The position numbers and the translations under genes are program-made. This document shows, in pieces, positions 8,075 to 16,653 of a DNA stretch of 64,000 nucleotides. The stretch covers positions 248,001 through 312,000 of the forward strand of contig CBDFFW010000001.1 in the NCBI GenBank assembly GCA_965246945.1, in the 5' to 3' direction. The stretch's first letter is position 1; each line of letters starts with the position of its first letter. This stretch comes from CBDFFW01 sp965246945. GTDB lineage: Bacteria; Pseudomonadota; Alphaproteobacteria; UBA11073. The notes beneath the pieces are model-generated. The model did no database searches and had not been told where the DNA came from. It worked only from the letters and a program-made list of their open reading frames with translations.

Positions 8075-9883
8075 ATGACCACCGACCTGTCTCATATCCG
8101 TAATTTTGCTATCATCGCCCATATCGATCATGGCAAATCAACTCTGGCCGACCGGCTGATCCAGAATTGTGGCGGCCTCGAATTGCGCGAAATGAAGGCG
8201 CAATTGCTCGATAATATGGATATCGAGCGCGAACGCGGAATTACGATTAAGGCGCAAACGGTGCGCCTGGCTTATACCGCCAGCGACGGCAAAACCTATC
8301 AGCTGAATTTGATGGATACGCCCGGGCATGTGGATTTTGCGTATGAGGTTTCGCGGTCGTTGGCTGCGTGCGAGGGGTCGCTGCTGGTGGTGGATTCGAC
8401 GCAAGGGGTGGAAGCACAAACGCTGGCGAATGTTTATCAGGCGATCGAAAACAACCATGAAATTTTGCCGGTGATTAACAAAATCGATTTGCCGGCGGCC
8501 GAGCCTGAACGTATTCAGCGCCAGATTGAAGATGTGATTGGGATTGATGCGTCGGATGCGGCAATGGTTTCCGCCAAATCCGGTTTGGGAATTGATGAAC
8601 TGCTCGAAAAAATTGTGAAGCATCTGCCGCCGCCGAAGGGTGAACGCAATGCGCCGCTGCAGGCGTTGCTGGTGGATAGCTGGTATGATGCCTATCTCGG
8701 CGTGGTGATTTTGGTGCGTGTGGTGAATGGCGAATTAAAGGTCGGTCAGAAAATCCGCTTTATGGCCACTGGCGCGGCGCATGATTCTGAACGCGTTGGA
8801 GTGTTCACGCCGAAAATGTTATTAACCGGCACGCTCGGCCCTGGCGAAATGGGTTTTATTACCGCCGGTATTAAAGATATTTCAGAAACCAAAGTTGGTG
8901 ATACCATCACGCTAGACCGGACTCCTGCACCAACCATGTTGGCTGGGTTTAAACCATCCGTGCCCGTGGTATTCTGCTCGCTGTTCCCCACCGATGCGGG
9001 CGAGTTTGAAAAGTTGCGCGATAGTTTGGGTAAGCTCGCTTTGAACGATGCCAGTTTTCATTTCGAACAGGAAGGCTCGGCCGCACTCGGCATGGGTTTT
9101 CGTTGCGGCTTCCTCGGGTTGTTGCATATGGAAATCATCCAGGAACGGTTGGAGCGCGAGTTCGATCTGGATATGATCGCCACCGCGCCGTCCGTGGTTT
9201 ATCAGCTGGATCTAACCGATGGCTCATCCATGGAAATGTATAATCCAGCCGATTTTCCGGATGTGACACGCATTAAAGAAATTCGTGAACCCTGGCTGAA
9301 AGCCACCATTTTACTGCCGGATGAATATCTGGGCGGCATCATCACTTTGTGCCAGGAAAAACGCGGGATTCAACAGGAACTGACTTATGTCGGCGCACGC
9401 GCGATGCTAGTTTATGATCTGCCGCTGAATGAAGTGGTGTTCGATTTTTACGACCGCTTAAAATCCATTTCACGCGGTTATGCCAGTTTTGATTACGCGC
9501 TAGCTGGGTATCAACCTGGAGATCTGGTGAAGCTATCGATTCTGATTAATGGTGAACCGGTCGATGCTTTATCGATGATGGTGCATAAATCCCAAGCTGA
9601 ATGGCGCGGGCGCGGCTTGTGCGAACGTTTAAAAACCCTGGTGCCGCGCCAATTGTTTCAGGTGGCGATCCAGGCCACTATCGGCGCCAAAATCATCGCA
9701 CGCGAAACAGTTTCCGCTCTGCGCAAAGATGTCACCGCCAAATGCTACGGCGGCGATATCTCCCGCAAACGCAAACTCTTAGACAAGCAAAAAGAGGGCA
9801 AAAAGAAAATGCGCCAGGTCGGCAACGTCGAAATCCCCCAATCTGCGTTTATTGCGGCGTTGCGGATGGGCGATGATAGTTAG
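8075..9883 (+). CDS. lepA: Elongation factor 4 (LepA)
   Basis: LepA is a ribosome-associated GTPase that acts on translating or assembling ribosomes under ionic and other stress. The 602 aa match the family. G1 is AHIDHGKSTLADRL, the switch region ERGITIKAQTV, G3 DTPGHVDF and G4 NKIDLP. The LepA-specific C-terminal domain ends KKKMRQVGNVEIPQSAFIAA. The ATG follows the vapC stop directly and no clear Shine-Dalgarno is seen, so translation may depend on coupling to the upstream gene. The usual lepA neighbour lepB is absent. Confidence 0.97.
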   Translation: MTTDLSHIRNFAIIAHIDHGKSTLADRLIQNCGGLELREMKAQLLDNMDIERERGITIKAQTVRLAYTASDGKTYQLNLMDTPGHVDFAYEVSRSLAACEGSLLVVDSTQGVEAQTLANVYQAIENNHEILPVINKIDLPAAEPERIQRQIEDVIGIDASDAAMVSAKSGLGIDELLEKIVKHLPPPKGERNAPLQALLVDSWYDAYLGVVILVRVVNGELKVGQKIRFMATGAAHDSERVGVFTPKMLLTGTLGPGEMGFITAGIKDISETKVGDTITLDRTPAPTMLAGFKPSVPVVFCSLFPTDAGEFEKLRDSLGKLALNDASFHFEQEGSAALGMGFRCGFLGLLHMEIIQERLEREFDLDMIATAPSVVYQLDLTDGSSMEMYNPADFPDVTRIKEIREPWLKATILLPDEYLGGIITLCQEKRGIQQELTYVGARAMLVYDLPLNEVVFDFYDRLKSISRGYASFDYALAGYQPGDLVKLSILINGEPVDALSMMVHKSQAEWRGRGLCERLKTLVPRQLFQVAIQATIGAKIIARETVSALRKDVTAKCYGGDISRKRKLLDKQKEGKKKMRQVGNVEIPQSAFIAALRMGDDS

Positions 9884-9893
9884 ATAATACTCG

Positions 9894-10304
9894 ATGCGTT
9901 TACAGGAACGAATTTCAGATTATCAGAATGCGTTGACACGTTTGGAGGCGCTGGTCACGGTCAAACAGGCGGATCCGGCAGCACCTGATTATTTGAACGA
10001 TGCCATTTTGCAACGGTTTGAATTTACCTATGAAATGGCTTGGAAAGCACTAAAACTAGTGCTGGCTGCCAAAGATATTGATGTGCGTAGCCCCAAAGAA
10101 ACCCTTGCTGCAGCTCTGCAACAAAATTTACTAACGGATGGTAATGCCTAGGCCGAATTACATGCAGCGCGCAATCACACCAGCCACACTTATGATGAGA
10201 TTGAAGCGCAGGCAGTGGTTAACCTAGTAATTACACAAGGAATAAATCTATTACGTGAATTAAATAGAGTGTTGGCAACATGGTTATCCACCCCACAGGG
10301 ATAA
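9894..10304 (+). pseudogene. HI0074-type HEPN protein with in-frame stop
   Basis: The frame opens MRLQERISDYQNALTRLEAL, typical of HI0074-family nucleotidyltransferase-associated HEPN proteins. A TAG at 10149-10151 stops it after 85 aa. Beyond the TAG the same frame continues AELHAARNHTSHTYDEIEAQ to a TAA at 10302-10304. That segment contains the RNxxxH catalytic motif of HEPN ribonucleases. Family members usually have Trp at the stop position, so a single TGG to TAG change explains it. The truncated product lacks the motif. The reading frame overlaps the MNT gene start by 25 bp, as in intact HEPN/MNT operons. Confidence 0.85.
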
Positions 10305-10594
10305 GTGAATCCATTTTAGCGCAATTTCGCGCGGTGCTAGCAAAGTTTCCGGCTGTGGAACAGGCGGTGGTTTATGGCTCACGTGCTCGGGGTGATTTCC
10401 AAAATGGTTCAGATATTGATTTAGCAGTAATAGGGCAGGCATTGACCCCCAGCGATTTTGCCCAACTTTGCTGGCAGCTTGAAGATGTTCCGCAACTTTT
10501 CAAGCTTGATATCGTCCATTTTGACAAAATTCAGCGCCCAGCGTTGCAAAATGCCATTCGGCAAAGCCAGCACGCTATTTATACCCGTATATAA
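10280..10594 (+). CDS. mntA: MNT-type nucleotidyltransferase antitoxin
   Basis: This 104-aa minimal nucleotidyltransferase has the signature VVYGSRARGDFQNGSDIDLAVIG (GSRARG plus the catalytic pair DID) and a third acidic residue in KLDIVHFD. In HEPN/MNT toxin-antitoxin systems such proteins neutralise the HEPN partner by adding AMP near its active site. Its partner here, just upstream and overlapping, is interrupted by a stop codon. The MNT gene itself looks intact. It could also act as a stand-alone nucleotidyltransferase. Confidence 0.85.
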   Translation: MVIHPTGISESILAQFRAVLAKFPAVEQAVVYGSRARGDFQNGSDIDLAVIGQALTPSDFAQLCWQLEDVPQLFKLDIVHFDKIQRPALQNAIRQSQHAIYTRI

Positions 10595-10625
10595 TCTCTA
10601 TGAAAATAAGCTTAAACATTCATCA

Positions 10626-10649
10626 TTTAGCATACAATTGTATGCTAAA
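10626..10649. promoter_or_regulatory. 24-bp perfect palindrome, candidate operator
   Basis: Positions 10626-10649 read identically on both strands; the central part is ATACAATTGTAT. The site lies 31 bp after the MNT stop and 9 bp before the ATG of the GGDEF gene. There is no loop and no U-run, so a dimeric repressor site is more likely than a terminator. The protein that binds is unknown. Confidence 0.5.
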
Positions 10650-10658
10650 ATCAGTATA

Positions 10659-11645
10659 ATGCAGGATGTTGGCCCACCGTTGGCATTAATGCCTGCTGCG
10701 CCGTTGGGACAATTCACCCGCGTTGAGCTAGAAGCAGAGCTACTAAAAAGCCGCCAGGAAGTAGCCAAATTGCGCACGCAATTGGCTTCCACTTCCCGCA
10801 TTGCCTTTACTGATGCGCTTACCCAATTGCCCAACCGGCATGGCTATGAACGCTATGTGCAGGCGCTGCAGGCGCTGGTGCAAACGCCGGAATTCCAAAC
10901 CAGTATCGGGCAGGGGCGCATTGGCGGAATACTGGTGGCTCAGGTCGATATCGATCATTTCAAATCGGTCAATTCCATGGTCACCCATTTTGGCGGCGAT
11001 ATGGTGCTGAAACAATTTGCCGAACGGCTGGCACGCTGCACGCGGGTCAATGCTCTGGACACCACCCAGCGGGCCGCCTTGGCCGGTCGCTGCATCGCCT
11101 CACTCATCGTCGAAAGCCATCTGGTCCGCAGCGGCATGACCGGCAGTGATTTGATTTCGCGCTGGGGCGGTGAAGAATTCTTCTGTATTTTCCCACTGTG
11201 CTACCGCGATCCCGAAGCGGCCGCCGCGGTTTATGATGCTGCTGATATGATTGTGCAGCGCCTGCTGAACTGCATCCGCCGCGAACCACTGATTATTCCG
11301 GTGAATGACAGCACTTATGATAACATTAAACAAAAGGTCATCGGTAATCCGCGTGAATATTATCAGCACGTGCAATTGATTGATAAACAGGGTAAGCAAC
11401 TGGCGCTGCCACTATCGGCCTCGGTTGGCTATACCGTGATCAATTGGCAGGAATTTACCAGCCATGCGCAGGCCGATCCCAGCCATTTATTCCGCAATGT
11501 GGTCGATCTTATGCGCCGCGCCAAGGAAACCGGCCGCAACCGTGCGGTCACCGTGCGTGCCCGCGCTTATGATAACAAACCCAGCATTCATATATTCGAA
11601 GGCCGCCCGCTGGATAAAACCAGCACTGCAGAGCTGATGGGTTAA
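10659..11645 (+). CDS. Diguanylate cyclase (GGDEF), cytoplasmic
   Basis: The protein is 328 aa from ATG 10659. A short coiled coil (VELEAELLKSRQEVAKLRTQL) precedes one GGDEF domain beginning DALTQLPNRHGYERY. The active site reads RWGGEEFFCIF, so synthesis of cyclic di-GMP from GTP is expected. The RxxD inhibitory site five residues before GGEEF is absent (TGSD). The domain is longer than usual, with inserts before GGEEF (about 30 residues) and after it. No sensor or membrane domain is present. The start at 10659 is chosen because upstream codons overlap the MNT gene and do not look like this family. A 24-bp palindrome lies just upstream. Confidence 0.85.
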   Translation: MQDVGPPLALMPAAPLGQFTRVELEAELLKSRQEVAKLRTQLASTSRIAFTDALTQLPNRHGYERYVQALQALVQTPEFQTSIGQGRIGGILVAQVDIDHFKSVNSMVTHFGGDMVLKQFAERLARCTRVNALDTTQRAALAGRCIASLIVESHLVRSGMTGSDLISRWGGEEFFCIFPLCYRDPEAAAAVYDAADMIVQRLLNCIRREPLIIPVNDSTYDNIKQKVIGNPREYYQHVQLIDKQGKQLALPLSASVGYTVINWQEFTSHAQADPSHLFRNVVDLMRRAKETGRNRAVTVRARAYDNKPSIHIFEGRPLDKTSTAELMG

Positions 11646-11687
11646 CAGGATTGTCGCGTTTTTAAATTAATTCCGTTAAAAAAAACC

Positions 11688-12956
11688 ATGCATGATTTGA
11701 AGGCAATTCGGGAAGACGGGGCAGGGTTTGATGCGGCGCTCAAACGGCGCAAATTGGAGCCACAAAGCACAACAATTTTAGCATTGGATGTGGAGCGGCG
11801 CGCAGTGCAGACGCAGGCGCAGGAATTACAGGCGCAGCGCAATGCTTTGGCCACTAAAATTGGCGCGGTGAAAAAAGCGGGCGGCAATGCGGATGCGTTA
11901 ATGGCACAAGTGGCGGTGTTGAAGGATCAATCAGCCGATCTAGAACTGCAAGAGAAAGCCTTGGGTGAACATTTGACCGGCATGTTAGAAATCATCCCCA
12001 ATTTACCAGCGGGTGATGTGCCGGACGGGGAGGATGAAAATGACAATATTGAAATCCGCCGTTGGGGGGATATTCCAAATATACCAGATGCCAAAGACCA
12101 TGTCACGCTCGCCGAAAATTTGGGGCTGATTGATTTTGAACGCGCGGCGAAATTATCAGGGAGCCGCTTTGCAGTAATGAAAGGGAAATTGGCGCAGCTG
12201 GAACGGGCGCTCGGCCAGTTTATGATTGATCTGCATACACGGGAACATGGGTATACCGAGTATAGCGTGCCGCTGTTAGTGAATAGCAGTGCCATGTACG
12301 GCACCGGCAATCTGCCTAAATTTGGCGATGGCGCTTTTCAAGCCAATTCTGGCCAATGGCTTATTCCCACCTCGGAAGTTTCTTTAACCAATTTGGTTGC
12401 CGATGAAATTCTAAATGCGAATGACTTACCGTTGCGCATGACGGCGTTAACGCCATGTTTCCGTGATGAAGCGGGTTCAGCCGGACGCGATACCCGTGGT
12501 ATATTGCGTTTACACCAGTTTTATAAAGTCGAGATGATCAGTATCACGCGGCCGGAAGACAGTGTGGCCGAACATGAACGCATGTTAGCTTGTGCACAAA
12601 AAGTATTGGAGCTCTTGAAATTACCGTATCGCACGGTAGTGCTGTGCACGGGCGATATGGGCTTTGCCAGCCAAAAAACCTATGACATTGAAGTGTGGTT
12701 GCCTGGCCAAAATAAATACCGCGAAATTTCCAGTTGTTCGAATTGCGGCCCGTTTCAGGCGCGCCGCATGAATGCGCGCCTGAAGCGCAAAGATAGCAAA
12801 CAAACAGAATTCGTGCATACACTGAATGGCTCCGGCATCGCCGTCGGCCGTGCGCTGATTGCCGTATTGGAAAATTACCAACAACCAGATGGCAGCATTA
12901 CGATACCGGAAGTGTTGCAGCCTTATATGGGCGGCCTCACCGCAATTACAGCTTAA
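11688..12956 (+). CDS. serS: Serine--tRNA ligase
   Basis: SerRS charges tRNA-Ser and tRNA-Sec in the cytoplasm. The 422 aa are normal. The N-terminal arm (about residues 25-100) is the long antiparallel coiled coil that grips the variable arm of tRNA-Ser. Class II motif 2 is TPCFRDEAGSAGRDTRGILR and motif 3 is NGSGIAVGRALIAVLEN, with IPEVLQPYMGG at the end. It is followed on the same strand by surE 38 bp later, a common alphaproteobacterial pairing. Confidence 0.97.
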   Translation: MHDLKAIREDGAGFDAALKRRKLEPQSTTILALDVERRAVQTQAQELQAQRNALATKIGAVKKAGGNADALMAQVAVLKDQSADLELQEKALGEHLTGMLEIIPNLPAGDVPDGEDENDNIEIRRWGDIPNIPDAKDHVTLAENLGLIDFERAAKLSGSRFAVMKGKLAQLERALGQFMIDLHTREHGYTEYSVPLLVNSSAMYGTGNLPKFGDGAFQANSGQWLIPTSEVSLTNLVADEILNANDLPLRMTALTPCFRDEAGSAGRDTRGILRLHQFYKVEMISITRPEDSVAEHERMLACAQKVLELLKLPYRTVVLCTGDMGFASQKTYDIEVWLPGQNKYREISSCSNCGPFQARRMNARLKRKDSKQTEFVHTLNGSGIAVGRALIAVLENYQQPDGSITIPEVLQPYMGGLTAITA

Positions 12957-12994
12957 CCGTGCGTTAAGCATTCGCTTGCTATAAAGCTTGTTCA

Positions 12995-13774
12995 ATGCCT
13001 GCTTTGCCGTCCAATCCCCGTATCCTCGTTACTAATGATGATGGCTATCAAAGCGTTGGCATTCAGGTGCTGACCGATATCGCCAAGCAGCTATCGGATG
13101 ATGTGTGGGTGTGTGCGCCGCTGACGCAGCAATCGGGGATGAGCCATAGCATCAGCCTGCCGCGCCCCTTGCGGCTGACGCAAACAGGCGAACGCACCTA
13201 TGCGGTCGATGGCACGCCGTCGGATGCGGTGATTATGGCGGTGAATGAAGTGTTGGCGGATAAGCGGCCCGAACTGGTGCTGTCCGGCATCAATTACGGC
13301 AAAAATGTTGGGATGGATGTCACCTATTCCGGCACGATTGGCGCGGCGATGGAGGCGACGATGTTCGGCATCTCGGCGATTGCGTTTAGCCAGGATATCG
13401 GCTGGCAAAAAGAAGCGGATTTTCGCGGCGCCGAGCAGCATGCTTTGGGGTTGGTAAAACAATTACTGGCGCTGGCATGGCCGGCGCAAACCCTTATGAA
13501 TTTAAATTTCCCAAGTTGCGAACCAGCGGAAATCAAAGGCGTGCGCGTCGCCGCGCATGCTGAAGCGAAGTTAAAAGATCTGCTGCTGAAGCGCGAAGAC
13601 CGCTGGGGCAAACCCTATTACTGGATCGCCGAAGAAATCCGCCACCCCGACCAAATAGCCGACGATGTCCGCGCATTGTTTGATGGCTATATGACCGTCA
13701 CACCGCTGCAAATCGATTTAACGGCATATGGGTTTTTGAATGAATTAGCGAATAACTCATTTAAATTGGGGTGA
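12995..13774 (+). CDS. surE: 5'/3'-nucleotidase SurE
   Basis: SurE is a metal-dependent nucleoside monophosphatase linked to stationary-phase survival. The 259 aa carry the metal-binding start RILVTNDDGYQSVGIQVL (Asp15, Asp16), the motif WVCAPLTQQSGMSHSIS and the family motif SGINYGKNVGMDVTYSGTIGAAMEA. It is downstream of serS, probably in one operon. Its last 14 bp overlap the end of the convergent J-domain-like gene. Confidence 0.96.
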   Translation: MPALPSNPRILVTNDDGYQSVGIQVLTDIAKQLSDDVWVCAPLTQQSGMSHSISLPRPLRLTQTGERTYAVDGTPSDAVIMAVNEVLADKRPELVLSGINYGKNVGMDVTYSGTIGAAMEATMFGISAIAFSQDIGWQKEADFRGAEQHALGLVKQLLALAWPAQTLMNLNFPSCEPAEIKGVRVAAHAEAKLKDLLLKREDRWGKPYYWIAEEIRHPDQIADDVRALFDGYMTVTPLQIDLTAYGFLNELANNSFKLG

Positions 13775-15137
13775 GTGTTCCTCGGCGAGTTTGTCCTTGG
13801 CCATTATGCCCCTGATCATCAAGTTGTCTTTTTACATCTCTGATAAAATCCAATAAATCTTTGCCTCTTGTGTCCATAATAGCTCTAATTCTAACTGGTG
13901 GCAACCGCCGCTCAAGCTCAACCAACATATTAGGTGTTATTAATTCTCTATTTCTAATTGCCCAGTCAGCAAGGCCCTGAGAGCCAATTTGACCGTCCCG
14001 TAAAACAGCTCTCAGCGCATGCGGCATTAAAGTTGGACCAAGGTTTGGATTAACAGTGACTAACCTTGCAAGAAATGCATAACCACTTGCCCGCACGGAG
14101 CTGAATTCTGTATCAGGGTCACTTTGTTCGATGGCTTGCGCTTGATCGCGCAAATTACCAGGAAGGATCTGGGCAGCATTCTGGTCAATCCATTTTCTGG
14201 CTTCCGGCCAAGCAAAGTTACAATAACGCGCTGCATCTAAAACCCTTGGCATCACCGCAGTCACAAAATTCGGGTTATTATTGCTGGCGATAATTAAAAA
14301 ATGGGCGGCTTTTACATGATGTTGGCTATCAGGATAGCATGAAGTTTGTCGAATGAATTCATTTATATGGTGGCTGTGTAGCAAACCTGAACCCGCAACT
14401 TGCAAGGCAAAGCGATCATTTGGAGCGCGGACAATATGATGCATTAAATACGGGATAATAATATCTGCTAAATTTGGCTCTGCTCGGGCGCAATCCAATA
14501 AAAATTTCCCATGCTGCATAAAACGGTCACCAAAAGGAATTTTTTCATCAACGGCTATTTTGCCATCTTGGGCATCAATATTTTTGCAAAAATCAACTAC
14601 CGTTTGGCTTCTCAAAAGATGCGCGTTGCTTCTTACCCAATCATCAAACGAACTGGTGAATTTACCCCCACCATCTTGTAAAATTGCATCGAGCAAACTG
14701 GGTAGCATCGGTTGTATGAACGCTGAGTTTGCCCATAGATTTTCTGCAATAAAAACATAACCCGCACTTCTTTCTTGTGGGTCTTTTTTCCGTAAATTGG
14801 TAGCTGCGAAGTTTTGCAGGTCTTTAATGGTGAATACAGGTGTATCTTCAGATGGTGGAGGTGCCGTATGAGCCGAGGCTTTTGGTTGGTTCTCCGCTGC
14901 CCACTTATCGTAAGCCGCGCGATTATTTTTATCACCGATAACCTCGTAAGCCGCATTAATTTTTATTTGCCTTTGTTTTGCTTTTTCATCTTTGTCTTGA
15001 ACAAATGCTTGATTGTCTAAAGTAAATTTACGGTATTTTGCTTTTATTTCAGCTTGGCTAGCATTCCTACTGATCTGAAAAGTTTCATAAGGATCATTAT
15101 CTAGGTTAGCAAAATCTCTAGGTGTAAAACTTCTCAT
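13761..15137 (-). CDS. J-domain-like protein lacking HPD
   Basis: The first 75 residues resemble a DnaJ J-domain: DPYETFQISRNASQAEIKAKYRKF, then KINAAYEVIGDKNNRAAYDKW. The HPD tripeptide that stimulates Hsp70 is missing; LDNQAF stands where KYHPDK is expected. The remaining 380 aa are helical with recurring segments such as PNLADIIIPYLMHHIVRAPN, PNFVTAVMPRVLDAARY and PNLGPTLMPHALRAVLRDGQ. These suggest a solenoid of imperfect repeats of the form PN-x-MP-LLxAxL. The gene is AT-richer than its neighbours and stands alone on this strand between surE and mnmA. It may be a lineage-specific co-chaperone-like or secreted protein. Confidence 0.65.
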   Translation of the reverse strand: MRSFTPRDFANLDNDPYETFQISRNASQAEIKAKYRKFTLDNQAFVQDKDEKAKQRQIKINAAYEVIGDKNNRAAYDKWAAENQPKASAHTAPPPSEDTPVFTIKDLQNFAATNLRKKDPQERSAGYVFIAENLWANSAFIQPMLPSLLDAILQDGGGKFTSSFDDWVRSNAHLLRSQTVVDFCKNIDAQDGKIAVDEKIPFGDRFMQHGKFLLDCARAEPNLADIIIPYLMHHIVRAPNDRFALQVAGSGLLHSHHINEFIRQTSCYPDSQHHVKAAHFLIIASNNNPNFVTAVMPRVLDAARYCNFAWPEARKWIDQNAAQILPGNLRDQAQAIEQSDPDTEFSSVRASGYAFLARLVTVNPNLGPTLMPHALRAVLRDGQIGSQGLADWAIRNRELITPNMLVELERRLPPVRIRAIMDTRGKDLLDFIRDVKRQLDDQGHNGQGQTRRGTLTPI

Positions 15138-15277
15138 GCATTCCTCTTATGCAAAACATTAACTTATAATTATGAATCTTGAATGAATTAACTGTTTAAA
15201 TTAGCTTAAATTTTAGGGTTTTGTTTTTCTTTCACCTGTATTTCAGGTAGAATTGGGCCAAGAAAGCCTGAAAACCC

Positions 15278-16540
15278 GTGAATTTACCCCTTAACAGCCT
15301 TGGCATTGCCAAAGCGCCTGAACAGACCCGTGTGGTGGTGGCCATGTCGGGCGGGGTGGATTCGTCGGTGGTGGCGGCGCTGTTGCACGAACAGGGCTAT
15401 CAAGTGATTGGGATTACGCTGCAGCTATACGATCACGGCGTGGCGATCCAGAAAAAGGGCGCGTGTTGCGCGGGGCAGGATATTTATGACGCGCGGCAGG
15501 TGGCCGACCGCCTCGGCATCCCGCATTATGTGCTCGATTACGAAAACAAGTTTCGGGATAGTGTGATCGATCAATTCGTGGATAGCTATCTGGCCGGGCA
15601 AACGCCAATCCCCTGCGTAGCTTGCAACATGGAAGTGAAGTTTAAGGATCTGCTGAAAACCGCGCAGGATTTAAACGCTGATTGTCTGGCGACCGGGCAT
15701 TATGTGCAGCGCGTGGTAGCAAACGGCCAGGCGCAATTGCACCGCGCGGCGGACCACACGCGTGATCAGTCCTACTTCCTATTTGGTACCACGCAGGAAC
15801 AGCTCGATTATATTCGCTTCCCATTGGGCGGTCTGCCGAAAAGCGAGGTGCGCCAATTGGCCGAACAATATGGCTTGGTGGTCGCGGCCAAACCGGATAG
15901 CCAAGATATCTGTTTCGTGCCCAATGGTAATTATGCGGATGTGGTGAAAAAACATCGGCCCCATGCGGTGGCGAGCGGCGACATTCGCCACATCGATGGC
16001 CGCGTCCTGGGGCAGCATGAAGGCATCATCCATTACACCATCGGCCAGCGCAAAGGCATCGGCATCGGTGGCGGCGATGCTTTATATGTCGTGCGGTTGG
16101 ATGCGAGCGAGAACGCCGTGATTGTTGGGCCAAAAGAAGCACTGCAACGTGATACGGTTTATTTGCGTGATGTGAATTGGCTGGTCGATCCGGCTGAACT
16201 GGCTGGCCAAATCATTCAGGTGAAATTGCGCTCACTACAACCATTGGCGCCGGCAACCGTCGCGCTAACCCTCCCCTCGCGGGAGGGTCAAAACGCTGTC
16301 AGCTTTTTGGGTTGGGGGCAACAGATAGAGACGCTTATCCCCACCCCGGATCAATCGCTCCGCAATTTCTCTAACCCTCCCACAAGGGGAAGGTTAGAGA
16401 CGAGTGCCACCGTTACCCTTCTTACTCCACAATATGGCGTGGCACCGGGGCAGGCATGTGTCTTTTACGATGGTGCGCGTGTGCTCGGCGGCGGGTGGAT
16501 TACGGGTACGACAATAACGGCAAAACCAATTGCTGCTTAA
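15278..16540 (+). CDS. mnmA: tRNA-specific 2-thiouridylase MnmA, with inserted segment
   Basis: MnmA thiolates U34 of tRNA Lys, Glu and Gln. The start is GTG 15278. The PP-loop MSGGVDSS is at residues 23-30. The catalytic Cys pair is Cys116 (PIPCVACN) and Cys212 (DSQDICFVPNG). HYTIGQRKGIGIGGG follows, and the C-terminal barrel ends GVAPGQACVFYDGARVLGGGWI. Within that barrel, residues about 329-377 are foreign to the family. They are encoded by a GC-rich palindromic repeat, leaving the reading frame open. The protein is 420 aa against roughly 360-390 for most homologues. The insert lies in the C-terminal domain away from the active site, so function is probably kept. Confidence 0.95.
   Translation: MNLPLNSLGIAKAPEQTRVVVAMSGGVDSSVVAALLHEQGYQVIGITLQLYDHGVAIQKKGACCAGQDIYDARQVADRLGIPHYVLDYENKFRDSVIDQFVDSYLAGQTPIPCVACNMEVKFKDLLKTAQDLNADCLATGHYVQRVVANGQAQLHRAADHTRDQSYFLFGTTQEQLDYIRFPLGGLPKSEVRQLAEQYGLVVAAKPDSQDICFVPNGNYADVVKKHRPHAVASGDIRHIDGRVLGQHEGIIHYTIGQRKGIGIGGGDALYVVRLDASENAVIVGPKEALQRDTVYLRDVNWLVDPAELAGQIIQVKLRSLQPLAPATVALTLPSREGQNAVSFLGWGQQIETLIPTPDQSLRNFSNPPTRGRLETSATVTLLTPQYGVAPGQACVFYDGARVLGGGWITGTTITAKPIAA
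16262..16405. repeat. Palindromic element inserted in frame within mnmA
   Basis: Two hairpins frame this segment. The first is at 16268-16288, with stem ACCCTCCC/GGGAGGGT and a 5-nt loop. The second is at 16368-16400, with TCTCTAACC pairing with GGTTAGAGA. The string CTAACCCTCCC occurs at both ends (16265 and 16371). The segment encodes about 48 residues absent from the MnmA family. Its boundaries are approximate, placed where family similarity stops and resumes. Confidence 0.7.
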
Positions 16541-16653
16541 AACCAATGATGCAAGTATTTGACTTAAGCTTTCTTCTGCATATACCATTTTACAATCAAA
16601 TGCGTAAAAAGTGATCATACCAAGCAGTAGCTGAATTATCACCTGAGTTACAA

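Noticed and set aside
10458..10658. Upstream extension of the GGDEF protein
   Set aside because: This part lies inside the MNT gene and the 24-bp palindrome. The residues do not look like a sensor domain.
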